Source of the DNA: Arthrobacter sp. Alg241-R88
GTDB lineage: Bacteria > Actinomycetota > Actinomycetes > Actinomycetales > Micrococcaceae
Reading direction: 5' to 3'
Assembly: GCF_900537115.1 (NCBI RefSeq)
Contig: NZ_UNRG01000002.1
Coordinates: 62,591-126,590 of the forward strand
Length of the DNA stretch: 64,000 bases
The notes under the pieces are model-generated. The model was not told where the DNA came from and made no database searches. It was given only the letters and a program-made list of their open reading frames with translations. A program made the translations under genes and the position numbers. Of this stretch, positions 40,132 to 48,384 are shown one piece after another. The stretch's first letter is position 1, and the number at the start of each line of letters is the position of its first letter.

Positions 40132-43100
40132 ATGACCTCTTCGAGCTACTTCCGTTACCCGCACCTGCACGGCGATCTGGTCACTTTTGTGGCCGAGGAT
40201 GACGTGTGGATTGCGCCCCTGGGTGGAGGGCGCGCCTGGCGTGTCTCCTCGCTCCAGCTGCCCGCCCGCAATCCCCGCTTCACCCCGGACGGACAGAGGC
40301 TGGTATGGACAGTGGTGCAGGGAACAGCACCGGAGGTGGTGTCCGCGGCAGTGGACGGCGGCGACTACCGGCAGCTCACCTACTTCGGCCACAGCACCAC
40401 CCGGGTGAAGGGCTTTACTGCTAAAGGCTCCGTCGTGGTCACCAGCGCCTTCCGCCAGGCTGAAAGCCGCCACACACACGCCTACAGTGTCCCGCTTGAG
40501 GGCGGTTGGGCCGAGGAACTGCCCTTCGGCCCCGTAGAGTCGGTCGCCTTTGGCCCCGAAGTGGGCGATGAGCGCCCGGTAGTAGTGGGCAGCGTGCTGT
40601 CACGCGAACCCGCGTGGTGGAAGCGCTACCGCGGAGGCACCGCCGGAAAGCTCTGGCTGGACAACGACGGCAACGGTGAATTTGAACGCCTGCTGCCGGA
40701 CCTTGACGGCAACCTCGCTGATCCCATGTGGGTGGACGGGCGCATCGCATTCCTGTCCGACCACGAGGGGTACGGCAACCTGTACTCGGTCCTTCCGAAT
40801 GGAAAGGACCTTCGCAGGCACACGGATCACGAGGATTTCTACGTCCGGCACGCCGCTTCCGACGGAAAGCGCATCATCTTTGAGTCCGCGGGTGAGCTCT
40901 GGGTTCTTGCTGATCCTGGTTCCGACCCCGTGCGGCTGGACATCACGCTGGGCTCTGCTTCCCAGTCGCGGCGCCCGGCGCTGCTGAACACCAGCAAGCA
41001 CCTTGCCGCGGCAGTCCCGGACGGCGCCGGGGCGGCCAGTGCGGTCGAAGCGCACGGCACCATCCACTGGCTGCGGCACAAGGACGGACCTTCCCGGATC
41101 ATTGAAGCAACACCGGGCGTCCGTGCCCGCCTTCCCAGGCCGCTCGGCAACGGGCGGCTGGCCTACGTGGCGGACCACGACGGAGTCGAGGCGCTGTACA
41201 TCAAGGACGTTGCCGCGCCGGTGCCCGGCAGAACAACGGAGGGAAGCGCCCAGGGGACATCCACCCCCGCCGGAGAGCCAAGCAGCGGTACTGCTTCAGG
41301 GGCCGGACAGGACGAAGCCGCCGTCGCCCTGCCGCAGCCCGTTCCGGCCGCCGGGGCTGCGGTCCTGGCAGGAGCCGGTGCGGCTCCCGCCGTCAGGGAT
41401 GACCAGCAGGCTGACGTCGCCCCGGAGGACGCCCCCTCAGCCGCCGCGGCTGCCTCCGCAGCAACCCGGATCGCCTTTCCCCGCCCCACCCGCACCAGCT
41501 CCCTCGAGGCCAGCCCGGACGGCGGGTGGCTCGCGCTGGGTACGTCCTTCGGCGAGGTGTACGCGGCCAACACGCGGACCGGGGAACTGACGCTGGTGGC
41601 CAGCATCGGTGAAGGCACCGTCACGGATCTGGCCTGGTCGGCGGACTCCCAATGGCTGGTCTGGTCCGAACCCGTGACCTCCTTCGGTTCCCGCAGCCGG
41701 CTCCGGCTGGCCAAGGTAGCAGATCCTGGTTCCGGCCTGGTGGACGTTACCGATGGCCGCTTCTGCGACACCTCGCCGGCCTTCACCCCGGACGGCAAGT
41801 TCCTGGCGTTCCTCTCCAACCGCAGCTTCGACCCCGTCTACGACGGGCACTCCTTTGACCTCTCCTTCCCCAGCCCCATCAAGCCGTACCTCGTGGCACT
41901 GGCCGCTGACACGCCGTCGCCGTTCGGCCCGTCTGTGGATCTGGACGCGGGGGAAGCCCGGGCAGGCGACGGAGCCGGGGAACCTCGGCAGGAAGCTGCG
42001 GCAGCAGCGCCGGAGGTCAGGGTGGACCCGGAGGGGCTCGCCCACCGTGTTATCGGCGTCCCCGTACCTCAGGGCAACTACACGTCCCTGAAGGCAGCCG
42101 ACGGCGCATTGCTGTGGCTCGACTGGGCCCTTGCCGGAGTCACCGGCGACGGCAAGGCCAGCCAGGAGGACAAGGATGCCCGCCCCAGCCTTGCCCGCTT
42201 CGACCTCGCCCGCCGGAAACAGTCCACGCTGGTGGAGTCGCTGGACAGCTTCCGGCTCTCCGGCGACCGCACCAAAGTGGTGCTGATATCCGACAAGCAG
42301 GTCAGCGTTGTACCGGCAGACAAGAAGGCTGACGAGGAATCAGGCGAGCTGGTCAAGGTGGACCTTGGCCGGGTCCGGGTGATGATGGACCCGCTCAGCG
42401 TGTGGGGCCAGGCCTTTGACGAGGCATGGCGCCTGCAGCGCGACTTCTTCTGGACTGAAGACATGGCAGGGCAAGACTGGGAGTCCATCTACAAGCGCTA
42501 CCGTCCGCTCGTGGACCGGCTGGGTTCCCACGACGACCTGGTGGACCTGCTGTGGGAACTGCATGGTGAACTGGGCACCTCGCACGCCTACGTCCGGCCC
42601 GCACCCGTCACGGAGAACGGAAGCCATGGCCAGGGCCGGCTCGGTGCCGACCTTGCCCTGACAGCGGCCGGCTGGGAGATCACCCACATCCTGGCCGGCG
42701 AATCATCCGATCCCCTCGCAACGTCGCCCCTGACCCGTCCGGGCGTCGGTGCCAAGGCCGGAGATATCCTGCTGGCAATCGACGGCGTTCCGTTGTCCGC
42801 GGCCGTGACCCCGGCGATGCAGCTGGTGGGGGCGGCCGGCCGGCCGGTGGAGCTGACACTCCTTAACGGCGGAGCGCACGGCGACAGCGCCGGCAGGCAA
42901 CGGCGGGTCGCCGTCGTACCCGTCAAGGACGAGGAGCGCCTGCGGTACCAGGAATGGGTTGCCTCGAACCGGCGGACCGTCAGGGAGGCTTCGGGAGGCA
43001 CCTTCGGCTACCTCCATATCCCGGACATGATGGCGAACGGCTGGGCCCAGCTGCACCGCGATCTTGACACAGAAACCGCGCTGGACGGCCTCATCGTGGA

Positions 43101-43638
43101 TGTGCGGCGCAACCGCGGCGGGCACACCTCCCAGCTTGTGGCTGAGCTGATCGGCCGTAAAGTCACCGGCTGGAGCATGCCGCGGGCAGAGAAGCCACGC
43201 ACTTACCCGCACCACGCGCCGCGCGGGCCGGTCATCATCCTGGCCGACGAGTTTGCCGGGTCCGACGGCGACATCATCACCCAGGTGTCAAAGCTGCGCG
43301 GCATCGGTCCCGTGATCGGAACGCGCACCTGGGGCGGCGTGGTGGGCATCGACAACAGGTTTGCCCTGGCTGACGGCACGGGTGTCACCCAGCCGCGGTA
43401 CGCCACCTGGTTCGGCGGCGGCGTGGGCTGGAGCGTCGAGAACTACGGAGTGGACCCGGACATTGAGGTCACCTACCCGCCGCACGCCTACGCAGCCGGA
43501 CGCGATCCGCAACTGGAATACGGCATCGGGGCACTGAAGGAGATGGTGCAGGAGCTTCCCACTGACCGCCCGCCAGCACGCGAAGGCTACCGCCGGCTGC
43601 GCCCTGCGCCGCTCCCGCCGCGCGGCCAGGGCAAGTAA
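40132..43638 (+). CDS. Tricorn-type S41 protease
   Basis: A 1168-residue homologue of archaeal tricorn protease, which trims peptides released by the proteasome. It has an N-terminal beta-propeller with TolB/WD-like repeats (about 1-370), an Ala/Pro/Gly/Glu-rich linker (about 365-445), a second propeller (about 445-720), a PDZ domain (about 840-925) and the S41 core. Catalytic residues seen: His in ELGTSHAYV, and the nucleophile Ser in EFAGSDGDI; the NRGGHTSQL loop also fits. No signal peptide, so it is cytoplasmic. The linker is longer than in the archaeal protein. The start is probably leaderless. Confidence 0.92.
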   Translation: MTSSSYFRYPHLHGDLVTFVAEDDVWIAPLGGGRAWRVSSLQLPARNPRFTPDGQRLVWTVVQGTAPEVVSAAVDGGDYRQLTYFGHSTTRVKGFTAKGSVVVTSAFRQAESRHTHAYSVPLEGGWAEELPFGPVESVAFGPEVGDERPVVVGSVLSREPAWWKRYRGGTAGKLWLDNDGNGEFERLLPDLDGNLADPMWVDGRIAFLSDHEGYGNLYSVLPNGKDLRRHTDHEDFYVRHAASDGKRIIFESAGELWVLADPGSDPVRLDITLGSASQSRRPALLNTSKHLAAAVPDGAGAASAVEAHGTIHWLRHKDGPSRIIEATPGVRARLPRPLGNGRLAYVADHDGVEALYIKDVAAPVPGRTTEGSAQGTSTPAGEPSSGTASGAGQDEAAVALPQPVPAAGAAVLAGAGAAPAVRDDQQADVAPEDAPSAAAAASAATRIAFPRPTRTSSLEASPDGGWLALGTSFGEVYAANTRTGELTLVASIGEGTVTDLAWSADSQWLVWSEPVTSFGSRSRLRLAKVADPGSGLVDVTDGRFCDTSPAFTPDGKFLAFLSNRSFDPVYDGHSFDLSFPSPIKPYLVALAADTPSPFGPSVDLDAGEARAGDGAGEPRQEAAAAAPEVRVDPEGLAHRVIGVPVPQGNYTSLKAADGALLWLDWALAGVTGDGKASQEDKDARPSLARFDLARRKQSTLVESLDSFRLSGDRTKVVLISDKQVSVVPADKKADEESGELVKVDLGRVRVMMDPLSVWGQAFDEAWRLQRDFFWTEDMAGQDWESIYKRYRPLVDRLGSHDDLVDLLWELHGELGTSHAYVRPAPVTENGSHGQGRLGADLALTAAGWEITHILAGESSDPLATSPLTRPGVGAKAGDILLAIDGVPLSAAVTPAMQLVGAAGRPVELTLLNGGAHGDSAGRQRRVAVVPVKDEERLRYQEWVASNRRTVREASGGTFGYLHIPDMMANGWAQLHRDLDTETALDGLIVDVRRNRGGHTSQLVAELIGRKVTGWSMPRAEKPRTYPHHAPRGPVIILADEFAGSDGDIITQVSKLRGIGPVIGTRTWGGVVGIDNRFALADGTGVTQPRYATWFGGGVGWSVENYGVDPDIEVTYPPHAYAAGRDPQLEYGIGALKEMVQELPTDRPPAREGYRRLRPAPLPPRGQGK

Positions 43639-43651
43639 CCCCACCAGCACG

Positions 43652-43693
43652 AAAAAGCCCTGCCTGGCCGGAAATGGCCAGGCAGGGCTTTTT
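43652..43693. terminator. Strong bidirectional terminator
   Basis: An 18-bp perfect stem (43652-43669 with 43676-43693) with A5 at one end and T5 at the other. It lies between the convergent tricorn-type and OsmC genes. Confidence 0.95.
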
Positions 43694-43715
43694 GGCGTCT
43701 GCGCCCCGAAACGGA

Positions 43716-44144
43716 TCAGGCCTCGAGCGTGGCGTCCAGGGTGATGTCGATGCTGGCAAGGGCGCCGGAAACGGGGCAGCCGACCTTGGCTTCGGCAGCG
43801 ATCTTCTGGAACTCGTCTTCGGAAATTCCCGGGATCCGGGCGGACATGGTCAGGTGGCTGCCGGTGATGCCGGTGCCCGGCACGAAGGTGACGTCAGCCT
43901 TGGTGTTGACTTCCTCCGGCGCGTGGCCAGCCTGGGCCAGGGCGTGGCTGAAGGCCATGGAGAAGCAGGCTGAGTGGGCTGCCGCGATGAGTTCTTCCGG
44001 GCTGGTCTTGCCGCCGGCAGCCTCGGTGCGGGCCTTCCACGTGACGTCGTACGTACCCAGGCCGGAGCTGTCCAGCGTGGTGTTTCCGGAACCTGACATC
44101 AGGTCGCCGTTCCATACTGTGTGCGCGGTGCGTGTTGCTGCCAT
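43716..44144 (-). CDS. OsmC-family peroxiredoxin
   Basis: A 142-residue OsmC/Ohr-fold protein that reduces organic hydroperoxides. The first conserved Cys is in HSACFSMAFSH and the second in KVGCPVSGAL, the usual pair. The subgroup with SGNTTLDSSGLG and TSPEELIAAAHSACFS (shortened: PEELIAAAHSACF) is OsmC and not Ohr. The ATG at 44144 has a GAGGAG ribosome site. The gene is alone between two terminators, so it is monocistronic. No OhrR-type regulator is next to it. Confidence 0.93.
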   Translation of the reverse strand: MAATRTAHTVWNGDLMSGSGNTTLDSSGLGTYDVTWKARTEAAGGKTSPEELIAAAHSACFSMAFSHALAQAGHAPEEVNTKADVTFVPGTGITGSHLTMSARIPGISEDEFQKIAAEAKVGCPVSGALASIDITLDATLEA

Positions 44145-44275
44145 AACCACTCCTCAAGTCGATTCGAACCGGGGCAGGCTGGTGCCTGGACCCGCCGCTA
44201 CCCATCCTAGGGATTCGGCACTCCGGGTGCACGGGTTGTCCGCTGTCAGAGGATTGTGACCATGGCGTAGAACGC

Positions 44276-44315
44276 CGACGGCGACGCTCCCCGCAGAGAG
44301 GGAGCGTCGCCGTCG
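44276..44315 (-). terminator. Hairpin after the 44334 gene
   Basis: A 16-bp perfect stem (44276-44291 with 44300-44315) with an eight-base loop, 18 bases beyond the stop of the small membrane protein gene. No T-tract. Confidence 0.7.
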
Positions 44316-44333
44316 TACGATGCAGATGAAGTG

Positions 44334-44684
44334 CTACTGCCAGATCGTGGCGATCGCGATGTTCAGGAGCGCGAGTCCGCCCACGCCGTGCGCGAGGCCG
44401 GGGCTGACGGCCTCGCCCTTTTTGTACTTCCGGCGTCCGATGAAGGCCAGGACGCCGACAACCACGGCAATGACGAGCTTGATGCCCAGCTTTGCGTAGT
44501 TGGCGTCCATGTCCAGGGCTGGAATAAGGCCCATCAGGATGACACCGGTGAGCAGCTGCGTCATGGCGCCGTCGAACTGGCGGGGGTGGACGGTGGGCTT
44601 TTTCATCTGCCCGATCCAGATTCCGACGATCATGGCCGCGCCGACGATGTGCAGGAAAACCACAATGTTATAAACGATGTTCAT
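44334..44684 (-). CDS. Small four-helix membrane protein with helix histidines
   Basis: A 116-residue integral membrane protein with four hydrophobic segments (about 3-24, 42-58, 63-83, 96-114). The first helix reads VVFLHIVGAAMIVGIW, with a His near the outer third, and H33 and H99 lie at the ends of other helices. The His-in-helix pattern recalls DUF2269/CopD-like or haem-binding membrane proteins, but I cannot assign a family. The ATG at 44684 has TACACT six bases upstream, and a BlaI-like dyad covers the -35 region. The function may be respiratory; that is an inference from the shared operator. Confidence 0.8.
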   Translation of the reverse strand: MNIVYNIVVFLHIVGAAMIVGIWIGQMKKPTVHPRQFDGAMTQLLTGVILMGLIPALDMDANYAKLGIKLVIAVVVGVLAFIGRRKYKKGEAVSPGLAHGVGGLALLNIAIATIWQ

Positions 44685-44690
44685 GGGACC

Positions 44691-44696
44691 AGTGTA
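44691..44696 (-). promoter_or_regulatory. -10 element of the 44334 gene, leaderless geometry
   Basis: Read on the reverse strand, TACACT lies six bases before the ATG at 44684. No ribosome site precedes the start. Confidence 0.55.
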
Positions 44697-44705
44697 GCCA
44701 GAGGT

Positions 44706-44722
44706 TCTACAGCTTGTAGTAG
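44706..44722. promoter_or_regulatory. BlaI-like dyad upstream of the 44334 gene
   Basis: TTCTACAGCTTGTAGTA matches the cydA/blaI dyad TTCTAC-N5-GTAGAA with one mismatch and holds the core TACA-N3-TGTA. It covers the -35 position of the downstream reverse-strand gene. Confidence 0.55.
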
Positions 44723-44781
44723 TTTCGGATCAGTCGGTGGCCCGACGCCTCCATGGTTTTAAACGCAGGGTTGTTAAACGC

Positions 44782-44835
44782 CGACGGCAGTGCAGGCCTT
44801 GCGCTGGTCTCCCACCGCTGCCTGCACCGCCGTCG
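44782..44835 (-). terminator. Terminator-like hairpin after the E2 gene
   Basis: A 16-base stem (44782-44797 with 44820-44835, one mismatch) around a 22-base loop, lying 15 bases after the E2 stop on the reverse strand. Confidence 0.6.
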
Positions 44836-44849
44836 AACGTTTTAGCGCG

Positions 44850-46628
44850 TTACAGCCCCAGGTCTGCCTCGAAGGCGCCCTCTTCAAGGCGTGCCTTCAG
44901 CGTCTGGAGGAACCGGCCGGCGTCGGCGCCGTCCACCAGGCGGTGGTCGTACGTCAGGGACAGGTACATCATGGAGCGGATGGCGATCGAGTCGTCACCG
45001 TTCTCATCGGCAACAACCACGGCGCGCTTCACGATGGCGCCGGTGCCCAGGATGCCCACCTGAGGCTGGTTGATGATCGGGGTGTCGAACAAGGCTCCGA
45101 CCGAACCGATGTTGGTGATGCTGAACGTGCCGCCGGACAGCTCGTCCGGGCCGATCTTGCCGTCACGCGTGCGGCCTGCAACGTCGGCGATCTTGCCGGC
45201 CAGGCCGGCGAGGTTCAGGTTGCCGGCGTCGTTGATGACCGGGACCAGCAGGCCCTTGTCGGTGTCGACGGCGATCGCCAGGTGCTCGGCGTTGTGGTAA
45301 GTGATTTCCTGCTTGTCCTCGTCGTAGGCAGCGTTGAGCTTGGGGTGCTGCTTGAGTGCCTCGGCCACGGCCTTGGCGATGAACGGGAGGAAGGTCAGCT
45401 TGACGCCGTTCTGGGCCTGGAACGAGTTCTTGGCACGGGCACGGAGCTTGGCGACCTTGGTCAAGTCCACTTCGTGGACCTGGGTCAGCTGGGTGGAGAT
45501 CTCGAGGGATTCGCGCATGCGGCGGGCGATGACTTGGCGGATGCGCGGAGCCTTCTGCGTGGTGCCGCGCAGTGAGGAAACAGCGGCGTTGGACGCTGCC
45601 GGTGCTGATGCGGCGGGCGCTGCTGCAGGGGCTGCGGCGGGTGCGGCCTTGGCTTCAGCGGCTGCCATAACGTCCTGCTTGCGGATGCGTCCGCCCACGC
45701 CGGTGCCCGAGAGCGAAGCGATGTCCACGCCGTGCTGGTTGGCAAGCTTGCGGACCAGGGGAGTGACGTAGCCGGATTCAGATCCGCCGTTGGAGGCCGC
45801 GGGCTGTGCAGTGGCAGGCGCTGCGGCAGGTGCTGCCGCGGGGGCGGGTGCAGCCTGCGGTGCCGGTGCTGCCTTCGGGGCTTCCTGGGCCGGTGCAGCC
45901 TGCGGGGCAGGTGCGGGTGCTTCAGCCTTGGGGGCTTCCTGGACCGGTGCCTCGGTGGACGGTGCTTCGGCAGGGGCAGCGGCTGCGCCTGAACCGATAA
46001 CAGCCAGGACGGAGCCGACCTCTGCCGTTTCGTCCTCGTTGACGCGGATTTCCTGAAGGGTACCGGCTACCGGGGACGGGATTTCGGTATCAACCTTGTC
46101 GGTGGAAACTTCCAGGAGCGGCTCGTCCACCTCTACGGAGTCGCCCACGGCCTTCAGCCAGCGGGTGACGGTGCCTTCGGTGACGCTTTCGCCCAGCGCC
46201 GGGAGGGTGACCTCGTGCCCCTCGCCGCCGGCTGCAGGTGCCTCCTGGGCGGCTGCCGGTGCTTCCTGGGCGGGTGCTTCCTGTGCAGGAGCCTGCTCGG
46301 CCGGGGCGGCCGGCGCGGGAGCTTCCGGTGCCGCTGCTTCTTCAGCAGGAGCTGCTGCGGGTGCTTCTTCGGCGGGGGCGCCGCCACCGGAGCCGTCGCC
46401 GATGCGAACCAGGGGAGCGCCGACCTCGGCGGTCTCGTCCTCGGCAACCAGGATTTCCTCAATCACGCCAGCTACAGGAGAGGGGATTTCAGTGTCTACT
46501 TTGTCGGTGGAGACCTCGAGCAGCGGCTCGTCCACCTCTACCCGGTCACCTACCTGCTTGAGCCAGCGGGTGACGGTTCCTTCGGTGACGCTCTCACCGA
46601 GGGCGGGCAAGTTAACGGATTCAGACAT
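44850..46628 (-). CDS. sucB: Dihydrolipoamide acyltransferase (E2) with two lipoyl domains
   Basis: E2 carries acyl groups on lipoyl-lysine and passes them to CoA. The 592-residue protein has two near-identical lipoyl domains (about 1-78 and 127-204, each with [14 protein letters not shown] and the lipoyl Lys in TDKVD), Ala/Pro/Glu-rich linkers, an E3-binding domain (about 300-340) and the catalytic domain with [13 protein letters not shown] (His and Asp catalytic). It is usually named SucB, but in mycobacteria the matching gene (Rv2215, DlaT), in the same gene order, serves pyruvate dehydrogenase. The ATG at 46628 follows GGAGAAC. The lpd gene lies just upstream. Confidence 0.93.
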   Translation of the reverse strand: MSESVNLPALGESVTEGTVTRWLKQVGDRVEVDEPLLEVSTDKVDTEIPSPVAGVIEEILVAEDETAEVGAPLVRIGDGSGGGAPAEEAPAAAPAEEAAAPEAPAPAAPAEQAPAQEAPAQEAPAAAQEAPAAGGEGHEVTLPALGESVTEGTVTRWLKAVGDSVEVDEPLLEVSTDKVDTEIPSPVAGTLQEIRVNEDETAEVGSVLAVIGSGAAAAPAEAPSTEAPVQEAPKAEAPAPAPQAAPAQEAPKAAPAPQAAPAPAAAPAAAPATAQPAASNGGSESGYVTPLVRKLANQHGVDIASLSGTGVGGRIRKQDVMAAAEAKAAPAAAPAAAPAASAPAASNAAVSSLRGTTQKAPRIRQVIARRMRESLEISTQLTQVHEVDLTKVAKLRARAKNSFQAQNGVKLTFLPFIAKAVAEALKQHPKLNAAYDEDKQEITYHNAEHLAIAVDTDKGLLVPVINDAGNLNLAGLAGKIADVAGRTRDGKIGPDELSGGTFSITNIGSVGALFDTPIINQPQVGILGTGAIVKRAVVVADENGDDSIAIRSMMYLSLTYDHRLVDGADAGRFLQTLKARLEEGAFEADLGL

Positions 46629-46689
46629 GTCGTCCCCGTTCTCCTTATTGATCTTTAGTGCGGATGATTGCTGCCTTGTTGGAAGCCTA

Positions 46690-46718
46690 GTGCACCCGGC
46701 ATTCCGTGCCGGGTGCAC
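46690..46718 (-). terminator. Hairpin between lpd and the E2 gene
   Basis: A 12-bp perfect stem (46690-46701 with 46707-46718) with a five-base loop, 24 bases after the lpd stop. No T-tract, so it may attenuate or stabilise rather than stop. Confidence 0.65.
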
Positions 46719-46742
46719 CAGGCCCTGTGGTGCGTGGCGAAA

Positions 46743-48125
46743 CTAGCCGTGAAGCGGCTTGCCCGCGAGTGCCAGGTGGGCTTCGCCCATGGCCTCGTTC
46801 TGGGTGGGGTGTGCGTGCACCAGCTGCGCCACATCCTCGGGGTAGGCTTCCCAGTTCACGATCAGCTGGGCTTCGCCGACCTGCTCGCCCATCCGGGCGC
46901 CGATCATGTGGACGCCCACCACGGGGCCGTCCTTCTGGCGGACCAGCTTGACTAGTCCTGAGGTGCCCAGGATGGAGCTCTTGCCGTTGCCGGCCAGGTT
47001 GTATTCCTGGGTCTGCACCTGGTCCTCGCCGAACTTCTCCTTGGCAGCCTTTTCGGTGTAGCCGACGGTAGCGATTTCGGGATCCGAGTAGGTGACCTTG
47101 GGGATGTTGATGTCCTCAACGATCACCGGCTTCAGGCCGGCGATTTCCTCGGCCACGAAGATGCCCTGCTGGTAGCCGCGGTGGGCCAGCTGGACACCGG
47201 GGACGATGTCGCCGACGGCGTAGATGTTGCCGACGCCGGTGTGGAGGCGCTCGTTGGTGATGACGAAGCCGCGGTCGATGGTGATGCCCGCTTCCTCGTA
47301 GCCGAGGTTGGCGGTGACGGGGCCACGGCCGACGGCGACGAGCAGCAGGTCCGCTTCGAAGGTCTTGCCGTCCACCAGGGTGACCTTGACGCCGTCGTTG
47401 TTCTGCTCAACGCCCTGGAAGAATACACCGGTGGAGAACTTGATGCCGCGCTTCTTGAAGGCGCGCTCGAAGTTCTTGACGATGGTGGCGTCCTCGTTGG
47501 GAACCAGCGAGGGCAGGCCCTCCACGATGGTGACGTCCACGCCGAAGGACTTCCAGACGGAAGCGAACTCGACGCCGATGACGCCGCCGCCCAGGATGAT
47601 GGCGCTCTTGGGGATGGAGTCCATGGTCAGGGCCTGGTCGGAGGTGATGACCTTGCCGCCGATTTCCAGGCCGGGAAGGGTGCGGGAGTAGGACCCGGTG
47701 GCCAGGATGATGTTCTTGCCCTTGTACGCGGTGCCGTTCACCACAACGGTGTCGGTGCCCTGGAGCTTGCCCTCACCTTCGATCACGGTGATGCCCTTGG
47801 ACTTGATGAGGCCCTGGAGGCCCTTGTACTTGCCGGCGATGATGCCGTCCTTGTACGCGTTGACGGCAGTGATGTCGATGCCGTCGAGGGTGACGTTCAC
47901 GCCGTACTTGGCGGAGTCACGGGCGTGGTCGGCGAGCTCTGCAGAGTGCAGCAGCGCCTTGGTGGGGATGCAGCCGTTGTGGAGGCAGGTGCCGCCCAGC
48001 TTTGCCTTCTCCACGAGGCCGACGGTAAGGCCAAGCTGTACGGCCCGCAGTGCGGCGGCGTATCCGCCGCTGCCTCCACCGAGTACCAGGATGTCGAATT
48101 CTTGCGCAGTTGCCTGATCGGCCAC
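46743..48125 (-). CDS. lpd: Dihydrolipoyl dehydrogenase (E3)
   Basis: E3 reoxidises dihydrolipoamide with NAD+ for the 2-oxoacid dehydrogenases and glycine cleavage. The 460-residue flavoprotein has the FAD motif GGGSGGYAAA (about 16-25), the redox-active disulfide GGTCLHNGCIP (about 44-54), the NAD motif GGGVIGVEFA and the C-terminal interface with HAHPTQNEAMGEA containing the catalytic His-Glu pair. The GTG start at 48125 has a GAGGGAG ribosome site. It precedes the E2 gene in the same direction with a hairpin between them. Confidence 0.97.
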   Translation of the reverse strand: MADQATAQEFDILVLGGGSGGYAAALRAVQLGLTVGLVEKAKLGGTCLHNGCIPTKALLHSAELADHARDSAKYGVNVTLDGIDITAVNAYKDGIIAGKYKGLQGLIKSKGITVIEGEGKLQGTDTVVVNGTAYKGKNIILATGSYSRTLPGLEIGGKVITSDQALTMDSIPKSAIILGGGVIGVEFASVWKSFGVDVTIVEGLPSLVPNEDATIVKNFERAFKKRGIKFSTGVFFQGVEQNNDGVKVTLVDGKTFEADLLLVAVGRGPVTANLGYEEAGITIDRGFVITNERLHTGVGNIYAVGDIVPGVQLAHRGYQQGIFVAEEIAGLKPVIVEDINIPKVTYSDPEIATVGYTEKAAKEKFGEDQVQTQEYNLAGNGKSSILGTSGLVKLVRQKDGPVVGVHMIGARMGEQVGEAQLIVNWEAYPEDVAQLVHAHPTQNEAMGEAHLALAGKPLHG

Positions 48126-48317
48126 TTAAACGCTCCCTCGCGTGAACGATGACGCGTTCTCCGCGCATCATCTGGTCTTGGAACTTGCACTGCCGTGATT
48201 ATGCCAGCGTGCTTGTTCTCTTGCATTTGTGACTACCGTGGTTCACCTTAGCGAACCACTTATCCATGCTCCACCTTGGTGCCGCGTTTGTGGAGCGCTT
48301 GTGTCCAGTGTCACGCG

Positions 48318-48354
48318 GCCCTGCGGCACAGGGAACATTCCCGTGCCGCAGGGC
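48318..48354 (-). terminator. Hairpin after pepA
   Basis: A 15-bp stem with one bulged base (48318-48333 with 48340-48354) and a six-base loop, 31 bases beyond the pepA stop. Confidence 0.65.
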
Positions 48355-48384
48355 ACCCGTGGCGGCCGGACTTCGCCGGCGGTG

